64,000 nt of DNA, from positions 15,545,004 to 15,609,003 of the forward strand of contig JAVHZZ010000003.1 of the NCBI GenBank assembly GCA_036250195.1, read 5' to 3'. The notes under the pieces were generated by a model. The model made no database searches, had not been told where the DNA came from, and saw only the letters and a list, made by a program, of their open reading frames with translations. A program made the translations under genes and the position numbers. Numbering within the stretch: the first letter of the stretch is position 1; every line of letters starts with the position of its first letter. Shown one piece after another: positions 33,908 to 45,373 of this stretch. Source of the stretch: Mixophyes australis. Its lineage: Eukaryota; Chordata; Amphibia; Anura; Limnodynastidae.

Positions 33908-34689
33908 TGTATTGGGGCTACCATCTTCTGGGGTAGATGGTTGCACTTTAGACAGATCAGCCAAGGATATCACACAAGTAAATTATTTTGGTTTAACTAG
34001 CCGCAGCTAGTTTTATTCACCAGGAATAAAAGTAAACAAACAGTAACATAAGTTGTAGCCTGTCCAGCTTCTAACTTATACAAAAGAACTTCCTCTCTAA
34101 AGTGAGGAACCTAATGTCATTACCATCATCAACATTTATTTGTATAGTACCTGCAAACTCTAAAGCGCTTTGCAATTGTAAGCAAACAGTAATAAAACAA
34201 TACAGGGTAATAAAGACAGAGAGGTAAGCGGACCCTGCTCACAAGCTTACAATCTATGAGACAATGGGTGTTTGATACAAATAGGTAAGTGCTACATTAT
34301 ATTGCAGACTGTCCCACACACATACAAAACAACAGAACTTACAGATGCCAAAATGCAGTATCTGTAAGGAGCCATCTAACCTCCTCCCCAGCTATTGAGA
34401 GAGTTATTGAACTGCTATGCAGTCTTTTAACAGCACCTCATCAGGTGCAACTCCTGATTACTAGCAACTTGCCAGCTGGTTGTAAAAATCAAAATGGACC
34501 TTATAAATGGAGTCCAACCTTCTCTCTATATTTATGCTACAGGGACCCTTATCAGCTTTTCCAAAAGCTGAACACACTCTTTGGGAAGTTTTCTCCACAC
34601 ACAATCTCCTTGGGGTTTTAAAACACAAATGACAGACATTCCTGACTTATATACCTGCCATTTACTTCTTTCCCAGCGCTTCTGTCACA
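33908..34689 (-). repeat. 3' LTR of the Gmr1-like element
   Basis: On the minus strand the LTR begins TGTGACAGAAGCGC (34689) directly after the purine tract AAAAGGGGGGGATA. AATAAA falls at about 34012-34017. The end at 33908 (CCAATACA) is a best guess. A SINE/LINE tail piece with CATCATCAACATTTATTTG lies inside at about 34118-34262. Confidence 0.65.
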
Positions 34690-34704
34690 TATCCCCCCCT
34701 TTTG

Positions 34705-35060
34705 TTTTGACCTGCTGGTAGTCCCCAAACAATGAACTTGGGACAATGCATCTGCAATGACTAGTTGGTTTCCAGGCCTATGCTCAACAAAGAATTTAAA
34801 ATTTTAGAGAGCCAAGAACCACCTGGTTATTCTTCCATTCCGTTATTTGTCCGTTTCTTTGTTCTCAGACATCCACTTCAATGGAGCAAGATCCATGATC
34901 AACCTAACTTTCCTGCGCAAAAGGTAATACCTTAGCGTTTCTAATGCCCATTTACTTGCAAGGGCTTCCTTGTCAATAGTGCCATAATTTATTTCATGCA
35001 CATTTAACTTACTGCTTAAATAAATAAGAGATTGCCCCTCACCATTTATGCTGTGGGATA
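34705..35060 (-). pseudogene. RNase H domain of the Gmr1-like element
   Basis: Across frame changes the minus strand reads LIYLSSKLNV, YGTIDKEALASKWALET, RYYLLRRKVRLIMD, APLKWM and GRITRWFLALKF. This is the gypsy RNase H pattern (SRKL, EKE, YLLG, TDH.PLqWL). It ends just before the purine tract, so nothing follows it but the LTR. Confidence 0.8.
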
Positions 35061-35430
35061 ACTACTACATCACCAAATTTAGCAGATGCATGTTATTTTT
35101 GGGGTCTTAAAATTTTGTCTATCATTCGCTGAAAGGTGACGGGTGCCCCATGCAACCCAAATAGTAACCTGTCATATTGGAACAGCCATTCTGATGCAGA
35201 AAAAGATGTCTTGTCCTTTGACCTGTCTGTCAATAGTACTTGGCAATATCTTTTTGTCAAGTCTAAACTAGTCAGGAACCATGCAGTTCCCAGCCATCCA
35301 ATAAGCTCATCCACACAAGGCATTAGATAGGAATCAAACTTAGACACCTTATTTAACTTATGGAAGTCATTGCAGAAGCATGAGCTCCCATCGGGTTTCA
35401 GATGGAGTCCAACTCTGCTTATAACCTGGG
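35061..35430 (-). pseudogene. RT fragment B of the Gmr1-like element
   Basis: Begins LHLKPDGSSCFCNDFHKLNK (about 35420) and continues in the frame 35347-35093 with KFDSYLMPCVDELIGWLG, LTSLDLTKRYCQVLL and LLFGLHGAPVTFQRMIDKIL: RT fingers and palm up to the FGL.GAP block. It repeats the domain already present in fragment A, so RT is partly duplicated in tandem. Confidence 0.8.
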
Positions 35431-35522
35431 AACGTGAGGTTTTTCAATCAGGACTATGGATGACTACATCATCAAGGTATGCAGCTGCATATTGTCTATG
35501 TCCATCATTTACTGAAAGGTGA
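35431..35522 (-). pseudogene. RT fragment A, distal part (catalytic box)
   Basis: Reads PVTFQ at the insertion edge, then QLHTLMM (shifted) for an original YLDD-type box, and HSPD. It continues 37558-37800 across the solo LTR. CAGGT is duplicated at the junctions. Confidence 0.7.
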
Positions 35523-35869
35523 CAGGTTGTCACTCACCGGACTGTGAGTGCTTCTTCCCGGACATTTAGGAACCGTGGCCGTCCTCCATCCTGAGGGTCT
35601 GCGCATGCGCAGCCCTTTCCTATCCTTCAGTGTATGTCCCTTTAACTTAATTGGCAGATCAGGCAACACTCCCTATATTAAGCACCTGTGGTCAACACCA
35701 CGTTGCCTGATCTTGGAGTCTCATTCCCCATGAGTCTCTGAAGGTGTTCCTGTGTTTCCTCGTGTATTCAGCACTGCTGATTCCTGTGGTTTCCAAACCA
35801 CTTCTACCTCTGTGGTTTCCAAACCACTTCTACTACTGTGGTTCCCATACCACTTCCAACATCAAGTGT

Positions 35870-36310
35870 ATCATCGTGACTGTTGGCTGATTCCTATCCG
35901 CTGCCTCCGTGCACTACAGTCTTCTATACCACTTCAACTCTATCATATATCATTGTGACTGTTTGCTGATTCCTATCTGCTGCTTCCGTGCACTACAGAC
36001 TTCTCTCCACATCCACTCACCTGTTCATCATCAAGACTGTGAGCTGATTCCTATCCGCTGCCTCCGTGCACTACAGTCTCCAGCTTGCAACTCGTCTGTG
36101 TTTCATCATCGTGACTGTTAGCTGGTTCCTATCCGCTGCCTCCGTGCACTACAGTCTCCAGCTTGCAACTCGTCTGTGTTTCATCATCATGACTGTTAGC
36201 TGATTCCTATCCGCTGCCTCCGTGCACTACAGTCTCCAGTTTGCAACTCGTCTGTGTTTCATCATCGTGACTGTTAGCTGATTCCTATCCGCTGCCTCTG
36301 TGCACTGCAG
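35870..36310 (+). repeat. Minisatellite in the solo LTR, unit about 80 bp
   Basis: About six units with CTGATTCCTATCCGCTGCC, TCCGTGCACTACAGTCT and TCATCATCGTGACTGTTAG. Homologous to 3100-3545. Confidence 0.88.
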
Positions 36311-37077
36311 CCGTCATCTCATCTCATCTCTCCCGTGTTTCCTCGAGACTGCTGCTATTATTGCCATCCGCTACGCTCCGTGATCAACAGCTCCTGGTCT
36401 ACTCTGCTCTCCCGTGTTCCATCGCTAGTTGCACCTGCTGGTTGCTACTGGTTACCTCCGGGTGTCCGCAGAGCCCTGCTGCTGCTGTCAGCGCTATCGT
36501 CCATCTACTGCTGATCCGCTCTCCACGCCTTCCTGTGTCCCGCTGGTCTCTACCCGCCTGTCAGCATTGGATTCGTGTCTCACCAGTTATTCCTCTGCTA
36601 GATCATCACCATTCTCCTGGGTCCTCCATGAGTCCAGTTCCACGTTCTACTGATTCCTGTGGATTCGTGTCCCTGTTGGTCTACTTACCTGTGCGCTGCA
36701 CCTACTAGACCTCTGCTTCATCCATCCTGGGACTTCTCATCCTGCCGGCCTCCTGCCGCTCAGGTATCGCTGCACTCCTGTCTGACTGCCTGCTTCTGAA
36801 CCACGGTATGCATACTTCTCATTGACTGTGCTGGTGTATTGCATATCTTGCTGGACTGTGTTGGTTCTCCTCTGGAGTCTGCTATCCGCTGAGTCTTTTG
36901 CCATCATTGACTGTATTATCTTGGGCCGGATTACTTCAAGAGACTTTCTATATTTGCAGTGCTGTTCAGTCATTCATATATATATCTATACTGTGCATAT
37001 TACTGTGGATCGTGTTTAAGGTGCCGTGTATACCCTGTGTTGCAGTCTCTCCCCGTGCACCTCCTCACATATATATT

Positions 37078-37337
37078 CAGTGGTACAACTTGCTGGTGGC
37101 AGACCACTGATCCCTGTTTCCTGTATCACCTGTTCCAGTATCCTCTCACATAGCAGTGGTACAACTTGCTATCGCAGACCACTGACTCCCCGGATACCTC
37201 CACTTGGATTCCATTCCTTCACATAGACAGCGGTACAACTTGCTATCCGCAGACCGCTGAGTCTCATCACCTCCTCGTTTCTGTTGGACATTCCTCCTCA
37301 CTATAGCGGTGGTACAACTTGCTATCGCAGACCACTG
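37078..37337 (+). repeat. Stem-loop array in the solo LTR, four units about 76 bp apart
   Basis: Units at 37078-37109, 37154-37184, 37228-37259 and 37307-37337 share the loop core ACAACTTGCTATCGCAG. Stems are CAGTGGT/ACCACTG in the first two, CAGCGGT/ACCGCTG in the third (both partners changed), and CGGTGGT/ACCACTG in the fourth, where the change leaves a G-T wobble. The first unit has a modified loop (GCTGGTGGC). Confidence 0.8.
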
Positions 37338-37557
37338 ACTACCTTCACGTGCCCTTGTCCATACAGTTCCTCGTGTATTACTACCTCCATATTACCAGTG
37401 CTGCTAGTCATAGACTTTCCTGAGCATCTCATCATCTGCCATTTCCTGTTCCGTGATCACCCTGCTACCAGAGTACCCTATTACCATCTACATTGCTCTG
37501 GTAAGCCTACCACCTGGTGATCCCTGGGTAAAGACTCCTAGTGCCCGTGACACAGGT

Positions 37558-37800
37558 GTTCCATGTAACCCGAATGGTAGCATCTTCTTTTGGAACAGCC
37601 CTTCTGATGCAGAAAAAGATGTCTACTGCTTTGCCCTTTCTGTCAATGGCAATTGCCAATATCCTTTTGTTAAGTCTAAAGTAGTCATATACGTGCAGTT
37701 CCCAGCCTGTCAATGAGCGCATTCACCCGAGGTATTGGGTAGGCATCAAACTTAGACACCTATTCCATTTACCGAAATCAGAAGCGTAAGCTCGCGTTAG
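37558..37800 (-). pseudogene. RT fragment A, proximal part
   Basis: Minus strand: KFDAYPIPRVNALIDRLGTA, then shifted LDLTKGYWQLPL-like and EGLFQ-like blocks ending at the solo LTR. It directly follows the integrase tail of the same element. Confidence 0.75.
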
Positions 37801-38079
37801 ATTTTGGAATAAGTGCTGGGGGACTTGACCATTCAATTTGTGACTCTTCAAGTACATGAAACTCCAACATGTTTTTGTATCTCTTTAGACAATGACTCCC
37901 ATTGCGCTTCTGGTATTCTACAGGGTTTTAGATTAACCTCAACCAGTTCATTGACTATGTCATGTTTAATGACTGTTGCTTTACCAGGTACATCCAAAAA
38001 TAAAGCTATGTTTCTTATGAGAAACTCTTTAGCCTCATGCTGCTTAAGCTACTGTTACTTCCAGAACCAGAGTTAAAGT

Positions 38080-38310
38080 AGCTACCAAGGAAACTAAGGT
38101 AGCCGACAAAGCTACTCTGTCTTTCCATGGTTTTATAAGGTTTACATGGTAGATTTGTTCCGGCTTCCTTCTCCCTGGCTGGCATACCTTGTAATAAACG
38201 TCACCCATTTTTCTCATTATTTCAAATAGTCCTTGCTATTTAGCCAAAAATTAACTTTTTACTGTGGGTACTAAAATATGCATTCTGTCCATGGAAAGGG
38301 CATTAGACAT
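38080..38310 (-). pseudogene. Integrase C-terminal GPY/F module of the Gmr1-like element
   Basis: Minus strand: HILVPTVKS, AK-stop-QGLFEIMRKMGDVYYKV, QPGRRKPEQIYHVNLIKPW. This is the typical gypsy integrase tail (LLPTs..KLla.WqGPfev..~vG...Y.V..pgr.....YHVNLLK.W). It lies between integrase core and RT. Confidence 0.82.
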
Positions 38311-38339
38311 TATTATGTTTGTTTGGTCGCTATCATAAA

Positions 38340-39115
38340 TATTGTCCAATGCGATCAATGTGGTTCCAATGCACAAAACGAATTAATAGCAAGATGTAAT
38401 AAATTACTATAAAATGAAATAAACTACAGTTAATACATAGGCAGCGCACTAGATCCAGCAAACAGCCATTCAGTCCTGAAGCCTGTGGTCAAAGTAGACT
38501 GAATGGTCACAGTGCCTGGTTTATATACAATTTGTGGTACATGAAAAAACAGTGATGATGTGATTGGTTCAGGATTTAGGACAGTCCAGTAAAATGTAGG
38601 TCATAGGTTGGTTCAAACAATGCTCTCCAAGGGTGGCGGGCATCTCACTCCAACTGTTGCCTACTTGTCTTTCTCAGGAGCCCGCCGAAATACTACTTCA
38701 AACCAGCCTATTAGCATTCCAAACACAATATCATGTTGATTATTAATCTTTTATCATCCATAACTAGCATATGCAGGGTGCGATCGCTTAGCCGATGGTA
38801 GCAGATTTCTGATGGTACAAGGTAGATTAGTATGAGACGAAACATGATGCATTTCCTATATAATGAACCTCAGATGTCAATAAAGTGGTTATAACATTTT
38901 TAATATATTAAACTATTTAATCTATTGCATCTGAATATAAAAGACTATGTGCTGCAACATTATTAAAGTAAACTATTTACAAGTGTATATATGAATGTAA
39001 ATGTATTTATAAGTGTTCGCTAGTGTAATTGCATAATTAGCCCTTTCACGCTGTAGCGTACCATTCGCTTATTTTAACATAAAACCAATTGAATTGATGT
39101 TTATAAATTTGAAAC
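38340..39115 (-). mobile_element. Unclassified insert of about 0.8 kb, LTR-like
   Basis: It splits the integrase core from its C-terminal module. On the minus strand it has a TATA-like TGTATATAAACC near 38520 followed by a transcribed-leader-like stretch, and lies between TGGAGTCG and GCATTGGACA. No clean target duplication was read, so boundaries and class are uncertain. Confidence 0.4.
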
Positions 39116-39129
39116 GACTCCATCCAATT

Positions 39130-40036
39130 ATTTGACTTTCACAACATATACACCCTTTGTAGTGCCTTTTGGGTTTGCTGTAGGTGCTCTTCACTATCGG
39201 TATCACTGCAGCTATCCTTTCTTGCATCTGGGAAACAAGTTCAATCAGAGTTTTATAGGTACTGGGCTGCCCCTCCTATGTTTCATTTGCAATATCCAGT
39301 ATTCCCCTAGGGTGTCTCCTCTCCCATATAGCAAATTAATAGGTGAGATTACCGTGGAGGACTGCAAAACCTCTGTAATGGACAGTAACAAATAGGGTAA
39401 CAAATAGTCCCAAATTTTCCCATCTTTATCCACTACCTTCCTTAGAATATGCTTTAAAGTTTTTTAAATCTCTCTACTAAACCATCTGTCTGAGGATGAT
39501 ACATAGAGGTCCTCAGCTGAGAAACCTTAAACAATTGGCACAGCTCTTTCGGTTGGTGAGGATTTCTTTAGATATCCCTACTCTGCTAAAGACATGTACT
39601 AGTTGCCTAGCAATAACCTTTGTTGATGTGTTAAATAATGGTATCGCTTCTGGGAATCTAGCGTAATCCAGTATCACCAGAATATACGGATGACCCCCTG
39701 TACACTTTATTAGAGTTCCTACCAAATGCATAGCTGTCCTTATGAATGGGACATGAATAATGTGTAACAGGACAAGCAGACTTATAATGCAGCCTATGAG
39801 CATGGTATTGACACTCAGGGCAGGATGCACAGTAGTTGGACACATATTTATGGACCTCTGGCCAGAAAAACCACTGCAAATTTTTTTCTGATATTTTGAA
39901 CACCCCTAGATGCCATTATGTGACCATGAGCCTGGTCTAACACCATTTTCCTATATCCCTTAGGAACTATTAGTTGTTCCACAATATCCTCTCCCTTTTT
40001 GGATATTTGATACAACAACACTTGACTCATTGCCAT
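39130..40036 (-). pseudogene. Integrase (zinc-binding H2C2 and catalytic core) of the Gmr1-like element
   Basis: 40036-39848 reads LIVPKGYRKMVLDQAHGHIM and IRKKFAVVF, followed in 39903 on by YVSNYCASCPECQ: the HHCC zinc-binding region. 39845-39513 gives HPYILVILDYARFPEAIPLF and RVGISKEILT, the core with its first two acidic blocks. 39433-39245 gives WDYLLPYLLLSITEVLQSST and INLLYGR, the core C-terminus. Frames are broken several times. Confidence 0.85.
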
Positions 40037-40199
40037 TTGAGGTTATAACAACCTACTATCTGGCTCTAAGGGGTTTCCATCAACTACTTTTACATTTTTT
40101 CTAGCCTTTACCAGAGAGGATTCTTTTAACTGTTCTTAGGTAAAAATATATTTTCCCACTTCAAGATCAGGCATACAGTCAACTGGTTCAACAACATTT

Positions 40200-41420
40200 C
40201 CTACTTCAGTACATTATCCTGTGCTCCACTGCTACCCTCGTCATTTTCTGCTTCACAATCAATTTAAGAATTGGAACACTTCAGACTCGGGGAACACTAC
40301 CACCGCCACTGCATCCATAACATTATGAAACGGATCTGGGTTATTTACTTGTGTAACCAGCTGGGTTTCCTACAGTGTCCAAAAGTGGGAAAAATCTCTT
40401 CCTAATATAGCATCAAACCCCAAACCAGAAACTAATCCCACAGTGAATACCACAGAACCACACTGTGTCTCTATGTTCATTTCAATATCAAGTATCCCTG
40501 TGTATTCAGGGTACTCCAACAGTTTTCCCATGACATTTTACAAGTGTAACCATACTACCAGAATCTAGTAGAGCCTTTGCCAGTTTGTATTCTATGGTAA
40601 TTACACACATTTGTTTGCCTGGCTCAGCCTGTCAGACTGCAGTGCAGGGCAGCTGGACAAAAAAAAATACTCTACACTATACATATGCAGTATCACATTG
40701 CATAGGTTCAGATGTAAATGAACAATTAGCAGCAATATGGCCTAAGACACAACATCTTAAACACCTTATCACATTTTTAGCAAGTGTTATACAAGGCTGG
40801 AACCTACTTGTCATAACTGGCCAATCTCCAGGTTCCTAGCCTTCAGTCTGAATGCTTCAGTTCACTCCACTGCCCAACACCCTTTTCCCCTGGAACAGTC
40901 TTACCAGTAGTCACTGGAGCTTGCCGTTGCAGAATTAGGGACTGGTGAGATGCATTCATCAGTTCCTCGGATGACAACCTTCTTCACAAGTTGGTCTGCT
41001 GTTTTAGGATTACTTGCACAGAACAGCAGGACCGTAGATATCAATTCATGATGACCCTTTACACAATTTGTGGCCCGGTCAAAGTCTCAGATTGGATCCA
41101 CTTCTTGTTGAGATGGATTAGGCCATGCATCTGTGTGTGGGGAGGTTTATCCATCTGGTATCCCCAGCGATGAACACAATGTGCCTGGATTTGACATTGT
41201 TACCCCCCATACGAGCCAGAATTTTGGCTTTTAATTTATCAAAATTTTTCAAGTGCCCACAGCCCCTCTTCCACTGTTATGTCAGAGCCATGAAAAACTG
41301 TGTAAATGCAAAATAGTTTACGACCCTCTTTTCAAAACACCTTTCAAGTCAGGGATTCTTTATACTGGCCTAACTTCTATCCAGAATGCTCTGAAAAGAT
41401 GATATTATCTCAATACAGTG
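40200..41420 (-). pseudogene. Probable gag and protease remnants of the Gmr1-like element
   Basis: The position upstream of the integrase and the weak aspartic-protease-like content (40600-40380, LVKALLDSGS-like residues recoverable across frames) suggest PR. 41300-41000 may be gag. Decay prevents a firm reading, and the plus-strand frames here (40585-41316) are shadows. Confidence 0.45.
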
Positions 41421-42440
41421 GGTCATATGTTTCCCATCATTTACATACCAGACATAACTCTTGTAAGTATGAAATTTGAGAAAATATGACACTTTCCTGT
41501 GTCCTTATTTCTCTTCAGTCAAACTTATTGTCAGTCACAGACACACATAAGGAGAACAGGGAGAAGATGGACATGTGTGTGGGGAGGGCGTAGCTTTTCA
41601 TGTAAGTGTGTTACACTGTGTCACAATGATGGGAAGGAACTTTTCATGTAAGGGGTGGTTATTTAATGCAGAAGTTCAACTAGTTCCAGTGTAAATATAG
41701 TTTGCAGCATTCAGTTTTGTTGTAATCTCCATAAAACAATAAAGCAGGTAATAATTATACTTACAGATGTACATTTCTGTTAAAAGTTATGGCTACAGAT
41801 GTATTTTACTGTGGATGTGAACCCAAAAAAAAATCAAATTCAAGTAAGATCCTGTATTAAAAATAGACCCTGGCTTGGATGGGCTTTTAATGTAAGTGTG
41901 GTGAGTAAAAGGGATTTTAGTGTCTCTTAATGTAATGTAGGTGAGGTGTGAGATATTAATTTTATAGTAGGGTGACAGTGGGGGCTAATCATTTAATGGT
42001 ATGGAGAATTTAATTTATTTGTGGGGAATATATATTTTATGGGGGGACAATTTTATTTAATAGTGGCTTTGGTGCGGACTTATTAATTTAGGGTGGGATG
42101 ATGGGCCTTTTAATTTAGTGCTAGGATGGTTTGAGTGCCATTAATTGAATGTGTGTCTGAGTTTTGGGAAAAGGACTGCTATTTTTTAAAAATGAATGCT
42201 AATTATTTAGTCTTTGGGAGGAAATAGGTATATTTAATAAAAGTAAATATATTAATTTAATTTTGGATTTGTTTGGGGGAAATAGGTCTTTTTATTAAAG
42301 ATGAATGAAATTAATTTACAGATGGGCTGGTTCAAGGAGGGAGGAATAATTATAAAACATGGATGCTTTTGATTTACTATCGGGCTCCGTAGAGGAAGGG
42401 AGCACTACAGTATTCACTCATTGGTAGGCTTTCGACATGT
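41420..42440. other. No gene; degenerate ATTTAAT/GGGG-rich repeats at 41880-42360
   Basis: TTTAATGTAAGTGTGG, ATTTAATAGTGG and related units recur with variable spacing. No coding sequence seen. Confidence 0.5.
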
Positions 42441-42441
42441 C

Positions 42442-42442
<1 letters not shown>

Positions 42443-42479
<37 letters not shown>
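42443..42479. repeat. (AT)n microsatellite
   Basis: About 18 AT dinucleotides. Confidence 0.95.
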
Positions 42480-42481
<2 letters not shown>

Positions 42482-45358
42482 TTTTTTTCAAACAGGGGCC
42501 CAACATTCCAGGATTCAGACAAGTAGCATATGAGCTTAAGACACCATCAGCAGGAACAAGTAGTGAAAGCAGCCAAAACAGGTAGGAGAGAGGAGGACAG
42601 TCTGCCAACTGTCCTGATTCTAGTAGGTCAGTCCCGAGTTTGAGGACCGACAAACTCAGGGCTTTGTCCTGACTACAAGGACAATTGGGAGGTATGTCCG
42701 GCTCCAGACTGCTCTGCTCGTGAAGGCAGAACTGTGTGCATCTAACAGTAGTGCATGCACCATTGCCTAAGATTTTGAAGGGATTTGGATGAGTTGGAGA
42801 TCAACTTAGCACTAAATTGATAGCCATGCCCCCTTGCATGCTAGTCATGCCCACTAAAGACGTGGAATGACCCCCCCTCCAAATCCTGCATTTGTCCCTG
42901 ATGTGATATATATTTGTGTTCCTATATATACAGCAATACATTGATTTCAATGAAAATACACAGCTGCCCCAGTGATACTGACACCGAAGCGGTAACGATT
43001 ACCGCTTTTTGCCAGTCCAGGCTTTGGGTCAGCTTGCCACATTTGGGCTTTCATTTCCACTAAATTGGAAAAAAAAATAGATATTTACTTTAAAAGAACT
43101 GTAATATATTTAAAAATATTTTACATTAAAATGCTTTATTCGAGGAATAAACCGCTTTTTACATCATAAAATGATTTTAATCTGAATAAGTATTGCAGCT
43201 GTATAAGTTTCGCTATAACACTAGTGCAATTCCTTTTGGGAATCCTTCACTGGTGAAAGCCAGTAAATCTTAGCACTACCAGGGCTATTGCCGTTAACAG
43301 TATGGGTTATAGGGCAAAGACTATTAAAATCAGAAGATTGTACTTATCTGCCATTCACAGGTTCATTTATGTCTCTTCTGATTGAAAGCCAGCAGGACAC
43401 CAGCAACAAGAGGAAGAGGAATGTAAGGGGTGAAAGCAGAGAGGTTGAAGGAGAGGGGAGTGGGAGAAGGTGTAGTGAAAGAGGAAAAGTGGGTTGTAAG
43501 GGGCATAGGAGAAAAGTGGGTGGTGGGCGACATGGTAAAATAAGGTGGGGGATAGCTACAGAAAAACGAGTGAAGGGAGACAGACACACAAAAGGGGAGT
43601 TAGAAAGGAGAGACACCCACAGTATAGAGACATGCATCACAAATGTCAGATTAAGCAGATGCAAATTGTACACACAAAGGGGAAAAGCACAGTCACACAC
43701 ACAAGAGGAGACACAGATGCACACACACAAAGGGCAGCAGATAGAAACGCATACAGAAATACAAACACAAAGATGGAAATAGAGACACCTATGAGGGCAG
43801 CAGGGAGAGGAGCAGAGGTATAAGCAACAAGCACCCGGTGGAGCAGGAGCAGAGGTCAGGGGCATGAACAGGTAGAAACTGTGCCCCCTGGGAAAACAAA
43901 GGTCACATGTAGCATCTATGTGTGACAGCCTCACCGTTACCCCCAGCTTGGTTATTATGCACCATCTCTGCGGTCTGTAAAAAACTAAAAACAACATTGT
44001 GGCCAAATCACCCCTGCTGGCACACCCTCCCTGTTGCTGACACCCAGAACATCTGCTCCATCTGCTCAGCCCACATGCCCACACTACGCTTCTGTGTGTG
44101 TGTTCCAGCAATAGGGAATTAAACTGAAAGTCCACTCAGGTAAAGAATAATGTAAATAAATACTCTCAGAATGTAAAATTTTACAGAATATGTTGGCTTG
44201 ACATTAAAAAGGATAATAATAATACTAATACTAATAATAATAAAAAGTGTATGTGTTTCCCATACCTCAATAAATAAATAACACATCCTCTGTCATAAAA
44301 GAGTTAGAGTTGGCTTGGACTACAGTTAGAGTTGGATTGGTAGTTGGAAGGTTAAGTATTTAGCAAGTGAGATTGCACAGCATTAAAGTTCACTGGTACA
44401 GTACAATGGCTCATGTACCCAGCACCATAGATAAACTATAATATAGGTATTCATCTCCTTTAATATAAAAATGTATGGCATTTCACTATGTAGAAAAAAT
44501 AATTCTCACTGTTGACCAATAAAATGTCTTCTGACAGAACAACATAGGTCACAAATCAATTGTGTCACAATTGGATGCCCTTGGGAAAATATATAACATT
44601 AACAAATACACAATAATATATCTATTTATAACAAGGATCCTTCACAATCCTGCTTCTACTAGTCTCTGACACAAAAGATGGTTTCAGATAACATAATTCT
44701 GTCAGGGAAAGTTATAGCCAACAACCGAGAGTTACATGTTCGTTAAACATTTTGAGGGTGCAAGAAAGCAATTTAATGGACTAGGAGGTACATTCCTGAA
44801 GGAGTTAATAATGTTCCTGAAATCTACCCTTGGTAAGAGAGGTTCAGTATCTCCTTAGTTGACTCATACTGTACTTATCTGAAGATGGATATTCTTCTGA
44901 GAACCAAACATTCACCATCCAGAATGAAAGCTGTTCTGCTGCTGACCTCTTACGATGTAGAAGTTTGGTGGGGGTCTTATCACTGCTCTAAAGCCAACTA
45001 AGATTTAATAATGTTAACAGCGTACTTAAGAGGCCAAATCATATATCATTATTTAGCAAAATTTTAGAAAACCTTTCTTGGTTCACCCTTAACCAGTGAT
45101 AGAGGGGTCACTCCTAGATATTTATTACAGTTGAGTAAATTTTTGGCAAGTTTTTTAATGTCAACAAATACCATTCTTTTTGGGCTACTTATTTAGTTTG
45201 TGACGGTCACTCTGAAAGAAGTTTTCAAATTCAGAAACACATTTTCTATCAAAATGTCTTTATTTACAATAAATTGTTCAAAAGTGCATAATTAACACGA
45301 CTTATCATGAAATAACTTTTTGTTTCAAAAATAACCGTTTCAAACAAAGTTATTATTT
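42480..45358. other. No gene recognised; purine-rich and CA-rich tracts at 43400-43770
   Basis: Two long frames overlap here on opposite strands (43288-43782 plus, 44135-43344 minus). Both are explained by low-complexity AGAG and ACAC tracts and have no family motif. The rest is AT-rich. Confidence 0.5.
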
Positions 45359-45373
45359 TGATAATAATTTTTT

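Larger units (their letters stand above)
35528..37552 (+). mobile_element. Solo LTR, 2,025 bp, TSD CAGGT
   Basis: Starts TGTCACTCACCGG and ends CCTAGTGCCCGTGACA, with CAGGT at 35523-35527 and 37553-37557. Removing it joins the two halves of an RT domain, which confirms the boundaries independently. Same family as 2085-3819 (minus). At 2.0 kb it is a very long LTR, mainly because of a minisatellite (35870-36310) and a stem-loop array (37078-37337). The 60-115-codon frames in it are repeat products; none looks like a gene. Confidence 0.93.
33908..41420 (-). mobile_element. Decayed Gmr1-like Ty3/Gypsy element: gag-PR-IN-RT-RH-LTR order
   Basis: Reading on the minus strand, domains appear as: gag/PR remnants (about 41400-40200), integrase zinc-binding and core (40036-39245), GPY/F tail (38310-38080), RT (37800-37558 and 35522-35090), RNase H (35060-34705), purine tract and LTR (34704-33908). 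Integrase thus lies upstream of RT, as in Gmr1-type gypsy elements of deuterostomes (established knowledge) and unlike standard Ty3/Gypsy. RT sequence is gypsy-like. It is interrupted by a 2-kb solo LTR and by an unclassified insert of about 0.8 kb. All frames are broken. No 5' LTR was found. Confidence 0.8.

Noticed and set aside
36361..36708. 115-codon frame in the large solo LTR
   Set aside because: No domain, and not conserved in the sister LTR at 2085-3819.
43288..43782. 164-codon plus-strand open frame
   Set aside because: Composition (Arg/Lys/Gly, THTH repeats) follows the purine-rich and CA repeats.
43344..44135. 263-codon minus-strand open frame
   Set aside because: It spans AGAG and ACAC tracts whose complement gives Cys/Val/Ser/Leu/Pro-rich low-complexity protein, overlaps another long frame on the opposite strand, and has no domain.
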